This document shows positions 32,307 through 32,307 of a stretch of DNA of 32,307 nt, piece after piece; the first letter of the stretch is position 1; each line of letters begins with the position of its first letter. The stretch comes from CAIXPS01 sp034430115. Lineage in GTDB: Bacteria > Chloroflexota > Anaerolineae > J036 > Brachytrichaceae. The position numbers and the translations under genes were made by a program. Location: positions 1-32,307 of the forward strand of contig DAOUFG010000030.1 in assembly GCA_034430115.1 (NCBI GenBank), read 5' to 3'. Below the pieces are notes generated by a model. It saw only the letters and a program-made list of their open reading frames with translations. It was not told where the DNA came from and made no database searches.

Positions 32307-32307
32307 G

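Noticed and set aside
1..32307. tRNA, rRNA, riboswitch or CRISPR features
   Set aside because: No tRNA cloverleaf, rRNA segment, known riboswitch core or regularly spaced direct repeats were recognised by eye; a covariance-model search was not possible.

Overview
The window looks like chromosomal DNA from a GC-rich bacterium, most likely a member of Chloroflexota (Anaerolineae, Caldilineae or Ardenticatenia type). This is an inference with no marker-gene tree behind it. It rests on a MalT/LuxR-type giant regulator, an ABC exporter with a lipoprotein HlyD-like adaptor, secreted proteins ending in a short hydrophobic Leu-Pro tail, and several kinds of palindromic dispersed repeats between genes. 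No rRNA, tRNA, CRISPR array or intact mobile element was seen.

Layout. 1-2717 (minus): gyrA, followed by the start of a membrane protein. 2718-3036: a divergent intergenic region with both promoters and a possible GGDEF remnant. 3037-8419 (plus): a secreted metallophosphatase with a terminator, a VOC protein, a Fes-like esterase and two membrane proteins. 8424-13447 (minus): a MalT-like regulator, a radical SAM/SPASM-like protein and a second VOC protein, probably one functional unit. 13519-16663 (plus): a P-loop kinase-like protein, a secreted beta-helix protein and a PhyH dioxygenase. 16664-17620: a small accessory island with an IS3 transposase relic, a hicBA toxin-antitoxin pair and a dispersed repeat. 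17665-23017 (minus): an efflux operon (TetR, two FtsX-type permeases, ATPase, lipoprotein adaptor) with a clear promoter and a perfect palindromic operator. 23128-25904 (plus): an M1-type peptidase lipoprotein, a repeat-rich gap and a nitrilase-family hydrolase with a possible upstream peptide. 26108-29898 (minus): tatA, a DUF697-like protein, a PrxQ/BCP peroxiredoxin with a long lysine-rich histone H1-like tail, a DAO-type FAD oxidoreductase and a small membrane protein. 30040-31095 (plus): a Ca2+/H+ antiporter, followed by a twin-hairpin repeat. 31264-32307 (minus): a membrane protein and the end of an S41 C-terminal processing protease.

The most unusual item is the peroxiredoxin fused to a histone H1-like tail (27608-28441). 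The next most interesting are the MalT-like regulator/radical SAM/VOC cluster, the C-terminal Leu-Pro tails shared by the two secreted proteins, and the different repeat families that fill the intergenic spaces.
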